DNA of 64,000 nt, taken from Stenotrophomonas maltophilia. Its GTDB lineage: Bacteria > Pseudomonadota > Gammaproteobacteria > Xanthomonadales > Xanthomonadaceae. Positions 62,380 through 64,000 of this stretch are shown here, piece by piece (within the stretch, counting starts at the first letter, position 1; every line of letters begins with the position of its first letter). The notes beneath the pieces are model-generated. The model was not told where the DNA came from. It ran no database searches and worked only from the letters and a program-made list of their open reading frames with translations. Location: the NCBI RefSeq assembly GCF_900186865.1, contig NZ_LT906480.1:3304001-3368000 (forward strand). Reading direction: 5' to 3'. Both the position numbers and the translations under genes were made by a program.

Positions 62380-63636
62380 ATGGACATGCACCCGCTGCTG
62401 CAGGTCCTGTTCCAGTTCGCCTTCTACTACCCGATGGTGATGGCGTTCTTCTGGATGTCGGGCGGCCTGTATTACTACTTCCGGCGCGAACGCCATTCGC
62501 GCCCACGCAACGACCCGCCGCTGATGGTCGATCCACCGTTCGCGAGCCTGTTGATTCCCTGCCACAACGAGTCCGCGAACCTCGACGACACACTCGGCGC
62601 GGCACTGGCACAGCGCTATCCGGCCGACTACGAGGTGATCGCCATCGACGATGGCAGCAGTGATGACACCGGCGCCCGGCTCGACGTGCTGGCGGCGAAG
62701 CATCCGCGGCTGCGCGTGCTGCACCTGGACCGCAACCTCGGCAAGGCCAACGCGCTGCGCATGGGTGCGCTGGCGGCCCGCTCGGAGTACCTGGTGTGCA
62801 TCGATGGCGATGCCATGCTGGAGGAACACGCCCTGCACTGGATGGTCTGGCACCTGGTCAGCGGCAACCGCGTCGGTGCGGTCACCGGCAACCCGCGCAT
62901 CCGCAACCGTTCCACCCTGCTTGGACGCCTGCAGGTGGCCGAATTCTCCTCGATCATCGGCATGATCAAGCGCGCGCAGCGCGTTTACGGGCGCATCTTC
63001 ACCATCTCCGGAGTGATCGCCGGCTTTCGCCGCACCGCCCTGCACCAGGTCGGCTGGTGGTCGGACGACATGGTGACCGAGGACATCGACATCAGCTGGC
63101 GCCTGCAGCATGCGCATTGGGACATCCGCTACGAACCCAACGCGCTGTGCTTCATCCTGATGCCGGAAACGCTGAAGGGTCTGTGGCGGCAACGGCTGCG
63201 CTGGGCGCAGGGTGGCGTGGAAGTGATGCTGCGGCATGCGCGTTCACTGCTGCACTGGAAGGAACGGCGCATGTGGGGCGTACTGCTGGAGTACGTGCTG
63301 AGCGTGATCTGGGCCTACACCATGTTGTTCATCGTGGTGCTGTGGGTGCTGGGCAAGCTCATCGACGTACCGCCGCAGCTGTACATCGCCAGCCTGCTGC
63401 CGCAATGGCATGGCGTGATCCTGGCCCTGGTCTGCCTGATGCAGTTCGCCAGCAGCCTGATCATCGACCGTCGTTACGAAACACAGATTGGACGCAACTA
63501 CTTCTGGGTCATCTGGTACCCGATGGCGTACTGGCTGATCAGTCTTTCCACCACCCTGGTGGCGTTGCCGAAGACCCTGCTGCGCCGTCGCAGCAAGCGC
63601 GCCACCTGGACCAGTCCCGATCGGGGGATCCGATGA
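62380..63636 (+). CDS. pgaC: PNAG synthase glycosyltransferase PgaC
   Basis: Processive family 2 glycosyltransferase that polymerises GlcNAc at the inner membrane. The 418 residues show AIDDGSSDDT (Asp90, Asp91), CIDGDA, TEDID (Glu234, Asp235) and the QxxRW motif at Gln271-Trp275, with membrane helices at both ends. PgaC with PgaD is activated by c-di-GMP in E. coli. ATG at 62380 is one base after the pgaB stop. Confidence 0.95.
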   Translation: MDMHPLLQVLFQFAFYYPMVMAFFWMSGGLYYYFRRERHSRPRNDPPLMVDPPFASLLIPCHNESANLDDTLGAALAQRYPADYEVIAIDDGSSDDTGARLDVLAAKHPRLRVLHLDRNLGKANALRMGALAARSEYLVCIDGDAMLEEHALHWMVWHLVSGNRVGAVTGNPRIRNRSTLLGRLQVAEFSSIIGMIKRAQRVYGRIFTISGVIAGFRRTALHQVGWWSDDMVTEDIDISWRLQHAHWDIRYEPNALCFILMPETLKGLWRQRLRWAQGGVEVMLRHARSLLHWKERRMWGVLLEYVLSVIWAYTMLFIVVLWVLGKLIDVPPQLYIASLLPQWHGVILALVCLMQFASSLIIDRRYETQIGRNYFWVIWYPMAYWLISLSTTLVALPKTLLRRRSKRATWTSPDRGIR

Positions 63637-64000
63637 ACGCACAACGCCCGTCCAACCGCTTCGACTCGCGGATGATCCGCAAGCCGCATCGCCAACCACG
63701 CTTCCAGCGCACCGCCTGGGGCTTCGTCACCCTCGCGTTCTGGGGGTTCTACTTCTACCTGTGGGCACCGCTGGTGACCCTGTTCTCGTGGCTGATCGGC
63801 GGCCAGCTGGCCTGGCAGCAGCTGTACGAACGGCAAAGCCAGTTCGACCCCTATGTGCTGGTGGCACTGCCGCTGATGCTGCTGTGTGCCAGCGTGCTGC
63901 TGATCGGCTGGGCCGAGTACAACCGCGCGCGCTTCCGTGGCCACGAGCGACGCCTGCCGCGGCCGCTTGCCAGCCTCAATGAAGTCGCGGCCGATCTGGG
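63633..64000 (+). CDS. pgaD: PNAG biosynthesis protein PgaD, cut by window end
   Basis: The frame from ATG 63633 (overlapping the pgaC stop, ATGA) stays open to the window edge, about 122 codons. It shows two membrane helices (about 32-55 and 78-98) separated by a short loop, then a basic segment and LNEVAADLG, as expected of PgaD, the c-di-GMP-sensing partner of PgaC. The C-terminus is not seen. Confidence 0.88.
   Translation, partial: MNAQRPSNRFDSRMIRKPHRQPRFQRTAWGFVTLAFWGFYFYLWAPLVTLFSWLIGGQLAWQQLYERQSQFDPYVLVALPLMLLCASVLLIGWAEYNRARFRGHERRLPRPLASLNEVAADL

Overview
The window looks like chromosomal core DNA of a Stenotrophomonas maltophilia-complex bacterium or close Xanthomonadaceae relative. 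The reasons are high G+C, many GTAG-headed palindromes of the Stenotrophomonas SMAG/REP type between genes, a TonB receptor beside a LacI regulator, a xanthomonad 'transmembrane repetitive' protein next to nfuA, and complete housekeeping operons of that family. I see no prophage, insertion sequence, integrase or CRISPR array.

Layout. 1-6 kb: unknown protein, CFA-synthase-like methyltransferase, DUF3298 lipoprotein, GNAT protein, a 53-residue orphan gene behind a sigma-54-like promoter, rhomboid protease and POT transporter. 6-9 kb: degenerate EEP-fold protein, Mn superoxide dismutase, and a membrane-anchored barnase-like RNase overlapping its barstar. 9-18 kb: TolA-like repetitive protein, nfuA, phhB, TonB-domain lipoprotein, zupT, then rluC and rne diverging from a 400-base region. 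18-32 kb: one long minus-strand carbohydrate locus (LacI, TonB-dependent receptor, GH144-type glucoamylase-like lipoprotein, binding protein, two ABC permeases, a large F5/8-domain six-hairpin glycosidase, EEP hydrolase), with three matching operator-like palindromes. 31.7-36.1 kb: bolA, yciI, and scpA-scpB-rluB. 36-41 kb: AraC/MFS divergent pair, a frameshifted small gene, an exported unknown protein, and an aminotransferase/omega-amidase pair. 41.3-48.1 kb: cytochrome c maturation operon ccmABCDEFGHI. 48.2-49.7 kb: metX-like gene and a DUF1294 protein. 49.8-56.3 kb: cydDC diverging from cydABX across a perfect FNR/Anr box. 56.4-56.7 kb: two identical tRNA-Pro(CGG) genes, each with its own promoter and terminator. 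56.9-64 kb: CynX-type MFS gene, then pgaABCD for poly-N-acetylglucosamine, preceded by a perfect Clp/CRP palindrome; pgaD is cut by the window end.

How the genes fit together. The ccm and cyd operons both serve respiration: ccm matures c-type cytochromes, cydDC supports cytochrome assembly, and cydABX encodes the bd oxidase, probably induced at low oxygen. The carbohydrate locus has every step from outer-membrane uptake through periplasmic trimming and ABC import under a local repressor. No ATPase gene is present in it. The pga operon makes biofilm polysaccharide, and the Clp box 41 bases before its start suggests a c-di-GMP-linked switch.
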